From positions 62,001 to 126,000 of the forward strand of contig NZ_BNAW01000016.1 in NCBI RefSeq assembly GCF_014654205.1: a stretch of DNA of 64,000 nt. Reading direction: 5' to 3'. This DNA comes from Amycolatopsis bullii (GTDB taxonomy: Bacteria > Actinomycetota > Actinomycetes > Mycobacteriales > Pseudonocardiaceae). Shown here in pieces: positions 42,476-51,532 of the stretch (position 1 is its first letter; each line of letters starts with the position of its first letter). A program made the translations under genes and the position numbers. The notes below the pieces were generated by a model. The model did not search any database. It was not told the DNA's origin and saw only the letters and a program-made list of their open reading frames with translations.

Positions 42476-43809
42476 CACTGCACCGCCTTGTAGGAGTCAC
42501 CCACGGTTTGCGCGTAGTCCTGGGACTGCTTCAGCGCGTCTTCGACGGATTCGCGGCCGGCGATCGCGGCCGACAGCTGCTGGCTCACCCGGGTGCCCAG
42601 GTCCTGGAACTCGGGGATGCCGACGAACTGGATGCCGGGGTAGGGCACCGGGTTCGCCATCACCTTCTGCTGGTTCGCCTCCGCGATGCCGTCCAACGTC
42701 GGCTTCGCGTACGCCTTCGCCGCGTCGGCGTACTCGGGGATCGCGTACGTCGACTGGCGGACGCCCGGCGGGACGCGGTTCCAGCCGTAGGTGTGGCCGA
42801 CCTTCTGCACGTACGCCTTGTCGGTCATCCAGGCCATGAACTTCCAGGCCGCGTCCTTGTCCTTGGCCACCTTCGGGATGCCGAGCGCCCAGGTGTAGAG
42901 CCAGCCGCTGGCCTGGGTCTTGACCACCGGCGCGGGCGCGTAGCCGGACTTGCCGACGATCTTGCTGCTCGACGGGTCTTCGTTGGTGCCCGCCATGACC
43001 GTCGCGTCGTACCACATCGCCGCGTTGCCCTGGGTGTAGCGCGTGCCGCATTCGGAGAACCCGGCGCTGGAGGCGCCGACCTCGCCGTGCTCGCGGATGA
43101 GGTTGACGTAGAACTTCGCGGCCTCGGTGAACTCCGGCGACGTCAGCTTGGCGTTCCAGCCCTGGTCGAACCACTGCGCACCGAAGGTGTTGGCCACCGT
43201 CGTGAAGGGCGCGAGGCTCTCGCCCCAGCCGGGCTTGCCGCGCAGGCAGATGCCCGCGACGCCGTTGGCCTTGTCGTCGAGCTTCGCGGCGAAGTCGGCG
43301 ATCTGCTGCCACGTCGGCTTGGCCGGCATGGTGAGCCCGGCCTTCTCGAAGAGGTCCTTGCGGTAGGCCAGGAACGACGATTCGCCGTAGAACGGGACCG
43401 CGTACATCTGGTTCCGGTACGACAGCGACGTCTTGATGCTGGGGATGAAGTCGCCTTCGTCGTAGCCCGGCGTCGACGCCATGTGCGGTTCGAGGTTCTC
43501 CAGCCAGCCGTTGGCCGCCCACTGCGGGGCCTCGTAGTTGCTGATCATGACGACGTCGAACTCGCCGCCCTCGGTGGCGGTCGACGCGGTGATCTTCGCG
43601 CGGGCCTGGTTTTCCGGCAGGGACACGAACTTCAGCCCGATGCCGGTGGCCTTCTCGAACTCCGGCGCGAGCGCGATCGCGTCCTTCATCTGCGGGTTGG
43701 ACACGATCGCGATGACGAGCGTGCTGCTGCCGGTGCCGAGCGAGCCGGCGCCCGCGCAGCCGGTGACCAGCAGCGACGTCGCCGCGAAGAGGGTCAGGAG
43801 CTTACGCAC
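42475..43809 (-). CDS. Extracellular sugar/polyol-binding lipoprotein
   Basis: The 444-residue solute-binding protein begins at GTG 43809 with a lipoprotein signal ending LLVTGC (lipobox C18). The mature protein is a two-lobe binding protein, with family stretches VSNPQMKDAIALAPEFEKAT, the following YGESSFLAYRKDLFEKAGL, and WKFMAWMTDKAYVQKVG. The closest functional type is polyol/sorbitol or mannitol binding, judged from the adjacent dehydrogenase. It overlaps that gene by 8 bp. Confidence 0.92.
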   Translation of the reverse strand: MRKLLTLFAATSLLVTGCAGAGSLGTGSSTLVIAIVSNPQMKDAIALAPEFEKATGIGLKFVSLPENQARAKITASTATEGGEFDVVMISNYEAPQWAANGWLENLEPHMASTPGYDEGDFIPSIKTSLSYRNQMYAVPFYGESSFLAYRKDLFEKAGLTMPAKPTWQQIADFAAKLDDKANGVAGICLRGKPGWGESLAPFTTVANTFGAQWFDQGWNAKLTSPEFTEAAKFYVNLIREHGEVGASSAGFSECGTRYTQGNAAMWYDATVMAGTNEDPSSSKIVGKSGYAPAPVVKTQASGWLYTWALGIPKVAKDKDAAWKFMAWMTDKAYVQKVGHTYGWNRVPPGVRQSTYAIPEYADAAKAYAKPTLDGIAEANQQKVMANPVPYPGIQFVGIPEFQDLGTRVSQQLSAAIAGRESVEDALKQSQDYAQTVGDSYKAVQ

Positions 43810-44806
43810 GGCCACCTCCGGGGAGGACTTGCACCTTGAGGCCCGCGCCGCTGCGCATCTTGGCCAGCGCCTCGGGGTACTGCTCGAGCGGCAGGGTGTC
43901 GGTGAGCAGCGCGTCCGTGTCGATCGCGCCACTCGCGACCAGGTCGAGGGCGGCGCCGAAGCTGTGCAGCACGGCCATCGAGCCGACGACGGTGATCTCG
44001 TCGTTGTAGATGCGGAACGGCGAAAGCGCGACGCGGGCTTCGGCCGGGGCGACGCCGAAGACGAGCAGCCGTCCGCCGCGGCGGATCGCGTCGAAGGCGG
44101 CTTCGATGGCGGGAGCGGCGCCGGTGCAGTCGACGGCGACGTCGAACTTCTCGTCGTTCAGGTCTTTCACATCGGCCGCGGTGGCGACCGCGCCGAGGGC
44201 CTGCGCGCGGGGCAGCCGGGCTTCGTTGCGGTCGACCACCGTGACCTGCGCGCCCGAACGCTGCAGCAGCTGCTGCATGATCAGGCCCATGGTGCCGGCG
44301 CCGACGACGAGGAAGCGTTCGCCGGCCTCGACACCGACGCGGCGGACGCCGTGCACGGCACAGGAAACGGGTTCGACCAGCGCCCCCTGTTCCCACGTCA
44401 TCGCGTCGGGCATGCGGTAGCAGGTGGACGACGGGACGGCGACGTACTCGGCGAAGGCGCCGTTGACGGTGTCGCCGGTGGCGCCCCAGTTCGCGCAGAG
44501 GTTGCCGTGGCCGGCGCGGCACGGGCCGCAGTAGCCGCAGAACAACGACGGGTCGACGGCGACGCGGTCGCCGACCTTCCACTCGCCCGGCACGTCCGCG
44601 CCGAGCTCGACGATCTCCCCGGCGAACTCGTGCCCGGGGACGATGGGGTACGGGGTGGGCGGGAAGTGCCCGTCCGCGATGTGCAGGTCGGTGCCGCAGA
44701 TGCCGCACGCTCCGACCTTGACGACGACCTGACGTTCCCCGGGTTTCGGATCGGGCACCTCGCCGACCCTGATCTCACCGGGCCGGTCGACGATGGCGGC
44801 ACGCAT
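43802..44806 (-). CDS. Zinc-dependent polyol/alcohol dehydrogenase
   Basis: The 334-residue medium-chain dehydrogenase has catalytic-zinc ligands in ACGICGTDLH and PGHEFAGEI. The structural-zinc cysteines lie in CGYCGPCRAGHGNLC. The Rossmann motif is GAGTMG in FLVVGAGTMGL. It likely oxidises a sugar alcohol such as sorbitol, xylitol or mannitol imported by the adjoining transporter. It is the first gene of the operon. A palindrome GCTCATATGAGC 20 bp upstream of its ATG is the likely SorC-type operator. Confidence 0.92.
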   Translation of the reverse strand: MRAAIVDRPGEIRVGEVPDPKPGERQVVVKVGACGICGTDLHIADGHFPPTPYPIVPGHEFAGEIVELGADVPGEWKVGDRVAVDPSLFCGYCGPCRAGHGNLCANWGATGDTVNGAFAEYVAVPSSTCYRMPDAMTWEQGALVEPVSCAVHGVRRVGVEAGERFLVVGAGTMGLIMQQLLQRSGAQVTVVDRNEARLPRAQALGAVATAADVKDLNDEKFDVAVDCTGAAPAIEAAFDAIRRGGRLLVFGVAPAEARVALSPFRIYNDEITVVGSMAVLHSFGAALDLVASGAIDTDALLTDTLPLEQYPEALAKMRSGAGLKVQVLPGGGRA

Positions 44807-44825
44807 GCCTTACCCCTTCCTCGCC

Positions 44826-44941
44826 GCTCATATGAGCAACAGTGACCTATCGCGTCGAGAACATGTGAAGGCATTACAGGTATGAAGTCGGTATTACGTC
44901 AACCTTTCGGCTGGATTTCGCGCTATTATGCTCAGATGAGC
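44826..44941. promoter_or_regulatory. Paired operator sites of the SorC regulator
   Basis: GCTCATATGAGC (44826-44837) is a perfect 12-bp palindrome near the dehydrogenase start. GCTCAGATGAGC (44930-44941), differing by one base, overlaps the start of the regulator. The two lie at opposite ends of the divergent promoter region, as expected for a regulator that controls both directions, possibly by looping. The second copy suggests autorepression. Confidence 0.72.
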
Positions 44942-45925
44942 GCATCTCGTAAGAGCGCTTCGCTCACTGAAGCGATGCTGCTCGCCACCGTCGCCCGGCG
45001 CTTCTACGTGCAGGGACGCTCCAAGCTGGAGATTGCCGGCGAGTTCGGCGTCAGCCGGTTCAAGGTGGCGCGAATGCTCGACACGGCCATGGAGTCCGGC
45101 CTGGTCAGGGTGGAGTTCTCGCTGCCGGCGCCGGTGGACCTGGCGCTGTCGGACGAGGTGCGCTCGGCGTACGGCCTGAAGCGCGCTTTGGTGCTCGAAC
45201 GCTCAACCGAGCGGGAGCCGAAGGAGGTCGTCCGGGCGAAGATCGGCTCGCTGGCGGCGCGGTTGCTGGAGGAGATCGCGGTCCCGTCGGACGTCATCGG
45301 GCTGTCGTGGGCGCGGTCGGTGAACGCGATGGCGGAGGCGGTGCGGTCGCTGCCGCGCTGCCCGATCGTCCAGCTCTGCGGGGTGCAGGCCGGGATGGAC
45401 ATGCGCGGCCGCTCGGTGGAGACGGTCAGCCGCGTGACCTCGGTGTCCGGCGGGGACGCGTACCCGATCTTCGGCCCGCTGGTGCTGCCGGACCGCCGCA
45501 CGACGGAGACGCTGCGGCGTCAGCCGGGGATCGCGGAGACGTTCGGCCAGTTCAAGAACCTGACCAAGGCGGTGGTCAGCATCGGCGCCTGGCAGCCGGG
45601 CGAGTCGACGGTGTACGACGCCCTGGACGAAGCCGAGCGCGCGGCGATCGCGGCCCGCGGGGCGACGGCGGAGGTCGCGGCTCGCCTCTTCGACGCGTCG
45701 GGAAACGCTCTCTCCACCGGCTTGGCCCACCACGTCCTGGCGATCAGCCACGAAGAGCTGATGGCGGTCCCGGAGGTGATCGCCCTCGGCTACAGCCGCC
45801 CGAAAGCGGCAGCGGTCGACGCGGTCCTCCGCTCAGGCATGGTCTCCACGCTCATCACCGACGCGGCCGCCGCGGTCCCCCTTCTCGCCTTGGCCGCCAA
45901 GAACCCCGTCGTGAGTGGCAAGTAG
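44936..45925 (+). CDS. SorC/DeoR-type sugar-binding transcriptional regulator
   Basis: The 329-residue regulator has an HTH (VARRFYVQGRSKLEIAGEFG, then VSRFKVARMLDTAMESGLV, about residues 16-55) and a SorC-type sugar-phosphate domain (LSWARSVNAMAEAV, AYPIFGPLVLPDR, and VVSIGAWQPGESTVY). Divergent from the polyol ABC operon, it likely controls it in response to the imported sugar alcohol or its phosphate. ATG 44936 was preferred over 44882 because it avoids including the promoter-like TATTATG upstream. Confidence 0.92.
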   Translation: MSASRKSASLTEAMLLATVARRFYVQGRSKLEIAGEFGVSRFKVARMLDTAMESGLVRVEFSLPAPVDLALSDEVRSAYGLKRALVLERSTEREPKEVVRAKIGSLAARLLEEIAVPSDVIGLSWARSVNAMAEAVRSLPRCPIVQLCGVQAGMDMRGRSVETVSRVTSVSGGDAYPIFGPLVLPDRRTTETLRRQPGIAETFGQFKNLTKAVVSIGAWQPGESTVYDALDEAERAAIAARGATAEVAARLFDASGNALSTGLAHHVLAISHEELMAVPEVIALGYSRPKAAAVDAVLRSGMVSTLITDAAAAVPLLALAAKNPVVSGK

Positions 45926-45952
45926 GGTTCTACCCGCTTCACCACTCACGAC
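45908..45952 (+). terminator. Hairpin spanning the SorC gene's stop codon
   Basis: GTCGTGAGTGG (45908-45918) pairs exactly with CCACTCACGAC (45942-45952), and an inner GGGT-tct-ACCC stem falls in the loop. The SorC stop TAG (45923-45925) lies inside the structure. The remaining gap to 46078 shows nothing else definite. Confidence 0.68.
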
Positions 45953-46078
45953 AACCCGGGGCGTACGGCGGTCGCGGCCGCGTACTCCGCTGGGGGTAGG
46001 CGCGGCCTCGCCGGCTCCGGGACGAAGCCCGGGTCGTGCCCGATGTGCCCGCACCGCCGCTCGGCGAGCCTGGAACCC

Positions 46079-46732
46079 GTGAAGACTTCTCCCCGCTGGC
46101 GCCAGGCCGTCGTCTGGCTGCACGTCGTTTCGTCGGTCGCCTGGATGAGCCAGGCCCTCGCCCTCGTCGTCCTGATGTCGTCGGGCGCACCCGCGTGGGC
46201 CGACCGGCTCGACTCCGTCCTGCTCGCCCCGATGGCCAACGTCTCCGCCTTCACCGGCCTCCTGCTCGCCGGCGCCACGGCGTGGGGCTACTTCCGGCAC
46301 TGGTGGGTGCTCACGAAGTTCGCCTTGACGCTGATCCAGCTCTACGCCGGGATCTTCCTGCTCTCCCCCGCGCTGCGCGAGTCGGCGGACACCGGCACCG
46401 TCGCCTGGCCGCAGATCGCCGGAGCGTCGCTGATGGCGAGCGCGCTGGCGTTCCAAGCGTGGCTCTCGGTCGCGAAGCCGTGGAAGAAGACGCCGTGGTC
46501 CCCCGCGGCGAAGCCGCCCGCCGCGCCGACCTGGGTGTTCGTGGCGGGCATCGCCGCGCCGGTCGCCGACGTCGCCGCCGGGCTCGCCCTCGGTTTCCCG
46601 TCGCCCCTGGCGGAGCTGGTCATGCTGATCGTTCTGCTCGGGTTTGAGCGGCGACGACGTCGTCGGCGTGCTCAGCGGCCCACCGCCCGAACCCCTCGAT
46701 CGGCTCCAGCAGCGTCGAGCCCAACGGCGTAA
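46079..46732 (+). CDS. Multi-helix membrane protein (DUF2269/CopD-like)
   Basis: The 217-residue protein has about four hydrophobic helices (QAVVWLHVVSSVAWMSQALA, VSAFTGLLLAGATAWGYF, LIQLYAGIFLLSPAL, and AELVMLIVLLGF), preceded by KTSPRW. The first helix with LHVVSSVAWMS recalls DUF2269 and CopD-like proteins. After the last helix a basic tail R-R-R-R-R-R-R runs into the 3' half of the convergent HxlR gene, giving a 113-bp overlap. The GTG at 46079 is the chosen start. The function is unknown. Confidence 0.72.
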   Translation: MKTSPRWRQAVVWLHVVSSVAWMSQALALVVLMSSGAPAWADRLDSVLLAPMANVSAFTGLLLAGATAWGYFRHWWVLTKFALTLIQLYAGIFLLSPALRESADTGTVAWPQIAGASLMASALAFQAWLSVAKPWKKTPWSPAAKPPAAPTWVFVAGIAAPVADVAAGLALGFPSPLAELVMLIVLLGFERRRRRRRAQRPTARTPRSAPAASSPTA

Positions 46733-46946
46733 GCGCGTACGCGCCTTCGCGCCGCTCGACGAGACCGTCGAACTCCAGGCGCCGCACGGTTTCCGTGAGC
46801 ACCTTCGCGCTGATGCCGCCGATCGTGCGCCGCAGGTCGACGTGCCGCTGCGGGCCGTCGCGCAACGCCCACAGCACCACCGGGTTCCATGTGTTGGCGA
46901 CCAGGTCGAAGGCGAGCCGCGTGCGGCAGTCCGCGAGGAAGTCCAT
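46620..46946 (-). CDS. HxlR-family transcriptional regulator
   Basis: The 108-residue winged-helix regulator contains the family pattern CRTRLAFDLVANTWNPVVLW (about 7-26), the stretch DLRRTIGGISAKVLTETVRR, LEFDGLVER and ALTPLGSTLLEPI. C7 at the expected N-terminal site could sense electrophiles or redox change, as in HypR/YodB relatives. It diverges from the F420-type reductase gene at 47014 and is its likely regulator. Confidence 0.88.
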   Translation of the reverse strand: MDFLADCRTRLAFDLVANTWNPVVLWALRDGPQRHVDLRRTIGGISAKVLTETVRRLEFDGLVERREGAYALTPLGSTLLEPIEGFGRWAAEHADDVVAAQTRAERSA

Positions 46947-47013
46947 GGTTACCGTTCGGTTCCTTCCGGGGTTCCTACCGTCGTGCTGGTACAGCCAAGC
47001 ACAAGGAGGACGC

Positions 47014-47589
47014 ATGCGGATCGGGATCTTCGGCACGGGCGGGATGGCGGACGCGCTCGGCACGCAGTGGGCACGCCACGACCTCATGGTGAGCGGCCGG
47101 TCCGATCCCGGTCCGCTGGCCGGGCGGCTCGGCGCCGCGACCGGAACCTGGCGCGAGACGGCCGCTTTCGCCGACGTGCTGCTCCTGGCCGTCCCCGCGG
47201 CCGCGATCGGCGAGGTGCTCGCCGAGGCGGGCCCGCTCGCCGGGAAGGTGCTGGTGGACTGCACCAACGATCCTTCCCTTACCGGTACACCGGTGGCGTC
47301 GCGGATCATCACCGAAGCCCACGTCGTGAAGGCGTTCAACCTCGCGCACGTCGACGTCTGGCGGATGACCCCGCCGGTGTTCGGCGGCCGCCCGCTGTCG
47401 GTCCCGTTGTGCGGCGACGACCCGGCAGCGCTCGACGCCGTCAGCACGCTGGTCCGGGACATCGGCGCGCACCCGGTCCACGCGGGCGGCCTGGACCGGG
47501 CGGCCCTGTTGGAAGCGACCGCGGCGTTCGTCATCGGGCTGTGGTTCGCCGGCGAAGACGCGCAGGCGATCCTGACCCCGCTGGGCTGA
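47014..47589 (+). CDS. NADPH/F420-dependent reductase-like protein (F420_oxidored)
   Basis: The 191-residue protein has an N-terminal Rossmann motif G-T-G-G-M (RIGIFGTGGMADALG) and the NADP-reductase pattern LLLAVPAAAIGEVL, then VLVDCTNDPSL and ETAAFADVLLLA. It matches the NADPH-dependent F420 reductase family, which joins F420 and NADP metabolism in actinobacteria; related NAD(P)-binding reductases are alternatives. An AAGGAGG site precedes ATG 47014. Divergent HxlR gene upstream. Confidence 0.85.
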   Translation: MRIGIFGTGGMADALGTQWARHDLMVSGRSDPGPLAGRLGAATGTWRETAAFADVLLLAVPAAAIGEVLAEAGPLAGKVLVDCTNDPSLTGTPVASRIITEAHVVKAFNLAHVDVWRMTPPVFGGRPLSVPLCGDDPAALDAVSTLVRDIGAHPVHAGGLDRAALLEATAAFVIGLWFAGEDAQAILTPLG

Positions 47590-47597
47590 GAGGACCG

Positions 47598-50102
47598 CTA
47601 GTGCGCGCCCACCTCGGTCACCCGGACGACCGCCACCCCGGCTTCGTCCGACGCGGCCAGGTCGACCTCGGCGCTGATGCCCCAGTCGTGGTCGCCCGCC
47701 GGGTCGTCGAAGATCTGGCGCACCTTCCAGACGTCCGGCTGCTGCTCGATCATCAGCAGCTGCGGGCCGCGCGCGTCCGGGCCGGTGCCGAGCGTCTCGT
47801 ACTCCTCGAAGTAGTCCTCGATCGCTTCCTGCCACGCATCCGCGTCCCAGCCGCTGCCCGCGTCCAGTTCGCCGAGCGGGAACCATGCCCGCCGCGCGAA
47901 CAGCTCGACCCGGCGGAACAGCTCGTTGCGCACCAGGACGCGGAACGCGCGCTCGTTGCGGGTGACGGCCGGCGGCGGCTCCGGCGGGCGGTGCGACACC
48001 GGGCCTTCTTCCGTCGGGTGGCGCAGCGCCTCCCACTCGTCCAGCAGGCTCGAGTCGACCTGCCGGACCAGCTCGCCGAGCCACTCGATGAGGTCCTGCA
48101 GCGCTTCGGTCTTCGCCTCGTCCGGGACCGTGTGGCGCAGCGCGTCGTAGACGTCGGCGACGTAGCGCAGCACCAGCCCTTCGGACCGGGCCAGCTGGTA
48201 GAAGCCGATGTACTCGACGAAGTTCATCGCGCGCTCGTACATGTCCCGCACGACCGACTTCGGCGACAGCTCGTAGTCGGCGACCCACGGGTGGCCCTGC
48301 CGGTAGCTGTGGAACGCGCCCTGCAGCAGCTCTTCGAGGGGCTTCGGGTACGTGATGCTCTCGAGCAGCTCCATCCGCTCGTCGTACTCGATGCCCTCGG
48401 CCTTCATGGCGTTCACGGCCTCGCCGCGGGCCTTGAACTGCTGCTGCGAAAGCACCGGGCGCGGGTTGTCCACTGTGGATTCCACAACGGACACGACGTC
48501 GAGCGCGTAGCTCGGCGACTCGAGGTCGAACAGCTCGATCGCGGCCAGTGCGAACGGCGAAAGCGGCTGGTTGAGCGCGAAGTCGAACTGCAGGTCGACG
48601 GTGAGCCGGATGATCCGGCCCTGTTCGTCCGGTTCGGACAGTCGTTCCACGACGCCGGCGGCGAGCAGCGCGCGGTAGATCGCGATGGCGCGCAGGATCA
48701 GCTTGCGCTGCGACGCGCGGTCCTCGTGGTTGTCCTCGAGCAGGTGCCGCATCGAGTCGAAGGCGTTGCCCGGCCGCGAGATCACGTTCAGCAGCATCGA
48801 GTGCGTGACCTTGAAGCTGGACGTCAGCGGCTCGGGGTCGGCCGCGATGAGCCGGTCGAACGTGCTCTCGGTCCAGTTGACGAACCCCTCGGGCGCCTTC
48901 TTCCGGACGATCTTCTTTTTCTTCTTCGGGTCGTCGCCGGCCTTCTCGAGGGCTTTGGCGTTCTCGACGACGTGGTCGGGGGCCTGCACGACGACGTAGC
49001 CGTCGGTGTCGTACCCCGCGCGCCCGGCCCGGCCGGCGATCTGGTGGAACTCGCGGGCCTTGAGGTGCCGCTGGCGGACGCCGTCGTACTTGGTGAGCGC
49101 CGAGAAGACGACCGTCCGGATCGGCACGTTGATGCCGACGCCGAGCGTGTCGGTCCCGCAGATCACCTTGAGCAGCCCGGACTGGGCCAGGGTCTCGACC
49201 AATCGGCGGTACTTCGGCAGCATCCCGGCGTGGTGGACGCCGATGCCGTGGCGGACCAGCCGCGAGAGCGTCTTGCCGAAGCCGGCGGCGAACCGGAAGT
49301 CGCCGATCAGCTCGGCGATGGCCTCCTTCTCCGCCTTCGACGTCACGTTGATGCTCATCAGCGTCTGCGCCCGCTCGATGGCCGCGGCCTGCGAGAAGTG
49401 CACGACGTAGACCGGCGCTTGACCACCGTTCAAGAGCTCGGACATCGTCTCGTGCAACGGCGTCAGCGCGTACCGGAAGGTGAGCGGGACCGGGCGCTGC
49501 GCCGACGTGACGACGGCGGTCGGCTTGCCGGTGCGGCGGGTGAGGTCCTTTTCGAAGAAGGAGACGTCGCCCAGGGTCGCCGACATCAGGACGAACTGGG
49601 CCCTGGGCAGCTCGAGCAGCGGCACCTGCCAGGCCCAGCCGCGGTCGGGCTCGGAGTAGAAGTGGAACTCGTCGGCCACGACCTGCCCGACGGGCGCGTC
49701 GGCCCCGAACCGCAACGCGATGTTCGCCAGGATTTCGGCTGTGCAGCAGATGATCGGCGCGTCCGGGTTGACGCTCGAGTCGCCGGTCATCATCCCGACG
49801 TTGTCCGCGCCGAAGATGTCGATGAGCTGGAAGAACTTCTCCGAGACGAGGGCCTTGATGGGCGCGGTGTAGTAGCTGCGGCGGCCCTGGGCGAGCGCGG
49901 TGAAGTGCGCGCCGACGGCGACGAGGCTCTTCCCGGAGCCGGTCGGCGTCGAAAGGATGACGTTCGATCCGGAGACGACCTCCATCACCGCCTCCTCCTG
50001 CGCCGGGTACAGCTCGATGCCCCGTTCGGCCGTCCAGGTGGTGAAGGCTTCGAAGAGGGCGTCGGGGTCGGGATCCGCAGGCAGGAGGTCGGTGAGAGTC
50101 AT
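47598..50102 (-). CDS. SF2 DEAD/DEAH-box RNA helicase with DUF3516 domain
   Basis: The 834-residue ATP-dependent helicase has motif I TPTGSGKS (52-59), Ia PIKALVSEKF, motif II DEFH, motif III SAT, motif V GTDTLGVGINVP and motif VI QIAGRAGRAG. It resembles Ski2/DOB1-type RNA helicases, and the long C-terminal part (about 420-834) is the DUF3516 region found in actinobacteria. Likely role: RNA unwinding or decay with cofactors. ATG 50102 is chosen after GGAGGT; a frame extending further upstream is not conserved. Convergent with the F420-type gene. Confidence 0.93.
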   Translation of the reverse strand: MTLTDLLPADPDPDALFEAFTTWTAERGIELYPAQEEAVMEVVSGSNVILSTPTGSGKSLVAVGAHFTALAQGRRSYYTAPIKALVSEKFFQLIDIFGADNVGMMTGDSSVNPDAPIICCTAEILANIALRFGADAPVGQVVADEFHFYSEPDRGWAWQVPLLELPRAQFVLMSATLGDVSFFEKDLTRRTGKPTAVVTSAQRPVPLTFRYALTPLHETMSELLNGGQAPVYVVHFSQAAAIERAQTLMSINVTSKAEKEAIAELIGDFRFAAGFGKTLSRLVRHGIGVHHAGMLPKYRRLVETLAQSGLLKVICGTDTLGVGINVPIRTVVFSALTKYDGVRQRHLKAREFHQIAGRAGRAGYDTDGYVVVQAPDHVVENAKALEKAGDDPKKKKKIVRKKAPEGFVNWTESTFDRLIAADPEPLTSSFKVTHSMLLNVISRPGNAFDSMRHLLEDNHEDRASQRKLILRAIAIYRALLAAGVVERLSEPDEQGRIIRLTVDLQFDFALNQPLSPFALAAIELFDLESPSYALDVVSVVESTVDNPRPVLSQQQFKARGEAVNAMKAEGIEYDERMELLESITYPKPLEELLQGAFHSYRQGHPWVADYELSPKSVVRDMYERAMNFVEYIGFYQLARSEGLVLRYVADVYDALRHTVPDEAKTEALQDLIEWLGELVRQVDSSLLDEWEALRHPTEEGPVSHRPPEPPPAVTRNERAFRVLVRNELFRRVELFARRAWFPLGELDAGSGWDADAWQEAIEDYFEEYETLGTGPDARGPQLLMIEQQPDVWKVRQIFDDPAGDHDWGISAEVDLAASDEAGVAVVRVTEVGAH

Positions 50103-50253
50103 CAGGCACCTATCGTGCCATCCGCTCGTCGCAAAGTCGGCAGGGGCGATCGCATCGCGAGTGCGAAACCCGTAGGCTTCGCGGTACCGCGCGTCGACCG
50201 GGTGATACTTCCGGTCCCGCGCGCACACGGGCGGTACTCCGGAGGGCTTAGGA

Positions 50254-51522
50254 ATGGCACAGGACATCATCCCGATCGAACTCGGCCTGCCGCAGGGCGA
50301 CGTCGTCACCCTGTGGGCGCCGCGCTGGCGGGAAGACGGCGAGGAGTGGGAAGCTTTCCTCGGCGACGAGGACGACCTGTACGCCTTCGCCGACGCAGCT
50401 CACCTGGCCGCCTTCGTCCGCACGTCCGAGCGGCACGACCTGCTCGACCACCCGGCGTGGGACGCGGTGCCGTCGCTGAACGTGCCGGAGCTGATCCCGG
50501 ACGAAGACCACACGTACGACCTCGTGGGCGTGCCGGAGCTGGTCGCCGAGGAGCCGGACGTCTGGCACATCGCGGAGCTGGCGGAGATCGTCGGCATCGT
50601 GCGGTCGCTCGCCGACGTCTGCGACCTCGAGGAGGTCCACGAGATCCTCGACTCGACCGAGGGCTTCTCGCTGCTCGACCAGGGCACGCTGCCGTTCACC
50701 GGCGGTGTCGGCGTGCAGGTGTGGAACGACCTGTCCGAGACGGTGTCGCAGAAGTGGGACACCGTGCTCGACGCGATCGACGGCCTGGTGACCCAGCCGG
50801 AGGTCGACGAGAAGGTGCTGGAGCAGACGGCCGAGGAGCTGGCCGCGTTCCACGAGGAGTCCGCGGAGGCTGAAGCCGGCGCCGAGGGCGAAGAGGACCT
50901 CGAGGTCATCGATTCCCTCGACTCTTCGGATGGCGCGGAGGACGAGGAAGAAGAAGAGGGCCCGGTCGGCTTCTGGGCCGAGGTCGGCATCGACCCCATC
51001 AAGATCATCACGTCCGGCGCGGAGTACTACACGCTGCGCTGCTACCTCGAGGACGAGCCGGTGTTCCTCGGCAGCGAGGGCGAGATCGACGTGTTCACCT
51101 CGACGGGCGCGCTCGCCCGCGCCCTCGCGGACGGCAAGGACCTGGCCGACACGGACCTCGCGGACGTGTCCACGTGGGACGAGGTGCTGGCCAAGGCGAC
51201 GGCGGGCGAGCTCGAGATCGAGGTCGACCCGGAGAACACGTACGTCCTGACGGGCCTGGACGCGGACATCGCGGAGGGCCCGGACGCGATCGACCCGACC
51301 CAGCTGGAGCTGGCGGTCGAGCTGATCACGGACGCGGCGGACTGGGCGGGCGACGACTCGGCCGAGACGGCACTGGCGGGCAACGAAAGCCTGGGCTGGC
51401 TGGTGTCCTTCGTGTTGCGCCCGGACCCGACGCGCCTCGAGCCGTCGGCGCCGTTCGACGCGGAGCAGAGCGCGTGGCGGAAGCTCGTCGAAACTTTCGA
51501 GAACCGCCTGACGGTCGCCTGA
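50254..51522 (+). CDS. Acidic protein with an internal duplication
   Basis: The 422-residue protein is strongly acidic (a central E/D-rich run lies near 205-235) with no membrane helix. Two similar halves are visible: residues about 1-190 and about 240-422 share a pattern in which FLG-x-E/D-x-E/D is followed by FADAAHLAAFVRT or FTSTGALARALAD. A segment then contains DLVGVPE or VLTGLDA, with a final EL-type helical stretch. No catalytic motif is recognisable. It is divergent from the helicase with 151 bp between the starts. It may bind nucleic-acid proteins or act as an acidic adaptor. Confidence 0.78.
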   Translation: MAQDIIPIELGLPQGDVVTLWAPRWREDGEEWEAFLGDEDDLYAFADAAHLAAFVRTSERHDLLDHPAWDAVPSLNVPELIPDEDHTYDLVGVPELVAEEPDVWHIAELAEIVGIVRSLADVCDLEEVHEILDSTEGFSLLDQGTLPFTGGVGVQVWNDLSETVSQKWDTVLDAIDGLVTQPEVDEKVLEQTAEELAAFHEESAEAEAGAEGEEDLEVIDSLDSSDGAEDEEEEEGPVGFWAEVGIDPIKIITSGAEYYTLRCYLEDEPVFLGSEGEIDVFTSTGALARALADGKDLADTDLADVSTWDEVLAKATAGELEIEVDPENTYVLTGLDADIAEGPDAIDPTQLELAVELITDAADWAGDDSAETALAGNESLGWLVSFVLRPDPTRLEPSAPFDAEQSAWRKLVETFENRLTVA

Positions 51523-51532
51523 GTTTCGCGTC

